Part shown: positions 5,367 through 5,446 of the stretch, one piece after another
Layout: every line of letters starts with the position of its first letter
Numbering within the stretch: the first letter of the stretch is position 1
NCBI GenBank assembly: GCA_947178045.1
Contig: CAMWWR010000155.1
Span: 1-5,446 of the forward strand
Reading direction: 5' to 3'
From: an uncultured Clostridia bacterium
GTDB taxonomy: Bacteria > Bacillota > Clostridia > Lachnospirales > Lachnospiraceae
DNA length: 5,446 bases
The notes under the pieces: generated by a model
The model's database searches: none
What the model was told of the DNA's origin: nothing
The model's input: only the letters and a program-made list of their open reading frames with translations
Translations under genes and position numbers: made by a program

Positions 5367-5446
5367 TTACTCGTTGCAATCGTTCTGGCTGCTGTTCGAG
5401 GTCTTGTTGGAAGTGCGGTTGGACGTCTTGTTATTCTCCGCGTTTC
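5367..5446 (-). CDS. C-terminal end of an Asn/Ser/Thr/Lys-rich protein, 5' part outside window
   Basis: Twenty-five codons plus two bases are visible, ending in TAA at 5367-5369. The sequence is low-complexity and hydrophilic: NKTSNRTSNKTSN, then SSQNDCNE, a 4-residue (12-bp) repeat of the form N-K/R-T-S. That the frame is coding is supported by the repeat keeping its amino acids while codons vary (ACG/ACT/ACC, TCC/TCG). The strong hairpin just after the stop also fits a gene end. There is one cysteine near the end. I do not recognise the family from this fragment. It may be a small Asn-rich protein or the tail of a longer one. Confidence 0.6.
   Translation of the reverse strand, partial: NAENNKTSNRTSNKTSNSSQNDCNE

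Noticed and set aside
5266..5379. Extension of the rhodanese by 38 residues upstream
   Set aside because: It would pass through the 5317-5354 hairpin and overlap the stop of the partial upstream gene. The ATG at 5263-5265 has a well-placed GGAGG and begins just before the rhodanese fold.

Overview
The window looks like chromosomal DNA from a GC-rich member of the Clostridia, most likely Lachnospiraceae-like. The basis is family resemblance of the proteins, strong GGAGG ribosome binding sites, use of TTG and GTG starts, and the mix of GC-rich codons with AT-rich promoters. The species cannot be told. No phage, IS, CRISPR, tRNA or rRNA sequence is visible.

Layout, left to right. Positions 1-2615 are read on the minus strand. 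In transcription order this block is a membrane-anchored N-acetylmuramoyl-L-alanine amidase (1167-2615), a 222-bp spacer with repeats and hairpins (945-1166), rdgB (351-944), and a YfcE/MJ0936-type metallophosphoesterase cut by the window edge (1-363). The last two overlap by 13 nt and match the ysnA-ysnB pair of Bacillus. A sigma-A-like promoter in front of the amidase (2643-2671) stands back to back with a second promoter (2688-2716) that drives the only plus-strand gene, an alpha/beta hydrolase of the monoglyceride lipase/lysophospholipase type (2805-3752). That gene runs 49 nt into the end of a convergent THUMP-domain 23S rRNA methyltransferase gene (3704-4861, minus). A single-domain rhodanese gene (4924-5265) lies upstream of the methyltransferase on the same strand. 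A strong hairpin (5317-5354) separates the rhodanese from the C-terminal end of an Asn/Ser/Thr/Lys-rich protein (5367-5446, partial).

The genes are mostly housekeeping: nucleotide pool cleaning (RdgB), a small phosphodiesterase, cell wall hydrolysis, rRNA modification and sulfur or redox chemistry. They do not form one pathway, and I see no convincing new multi-gene system.

The most unusual part is the spacer at 945-1166. It holds two 40-bp direct repeats 102 bp apart (33/40 identical). Each folds into the same 4-nt-loop hairpin, and they flank a third AT-rich hairpin. A 21-22 bp motif is also present three times, starting at the amidase stop codon. The whole spacer is open in the amidase reading frame for 72 codons after the TGA and closes 3 nt before the rdgB ATG, which lacks a visible ribosome binding site. 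This may be a dispersed repeat, a small translated ORF coupled to rdgB, or both. A genome-wide copy count would decide.
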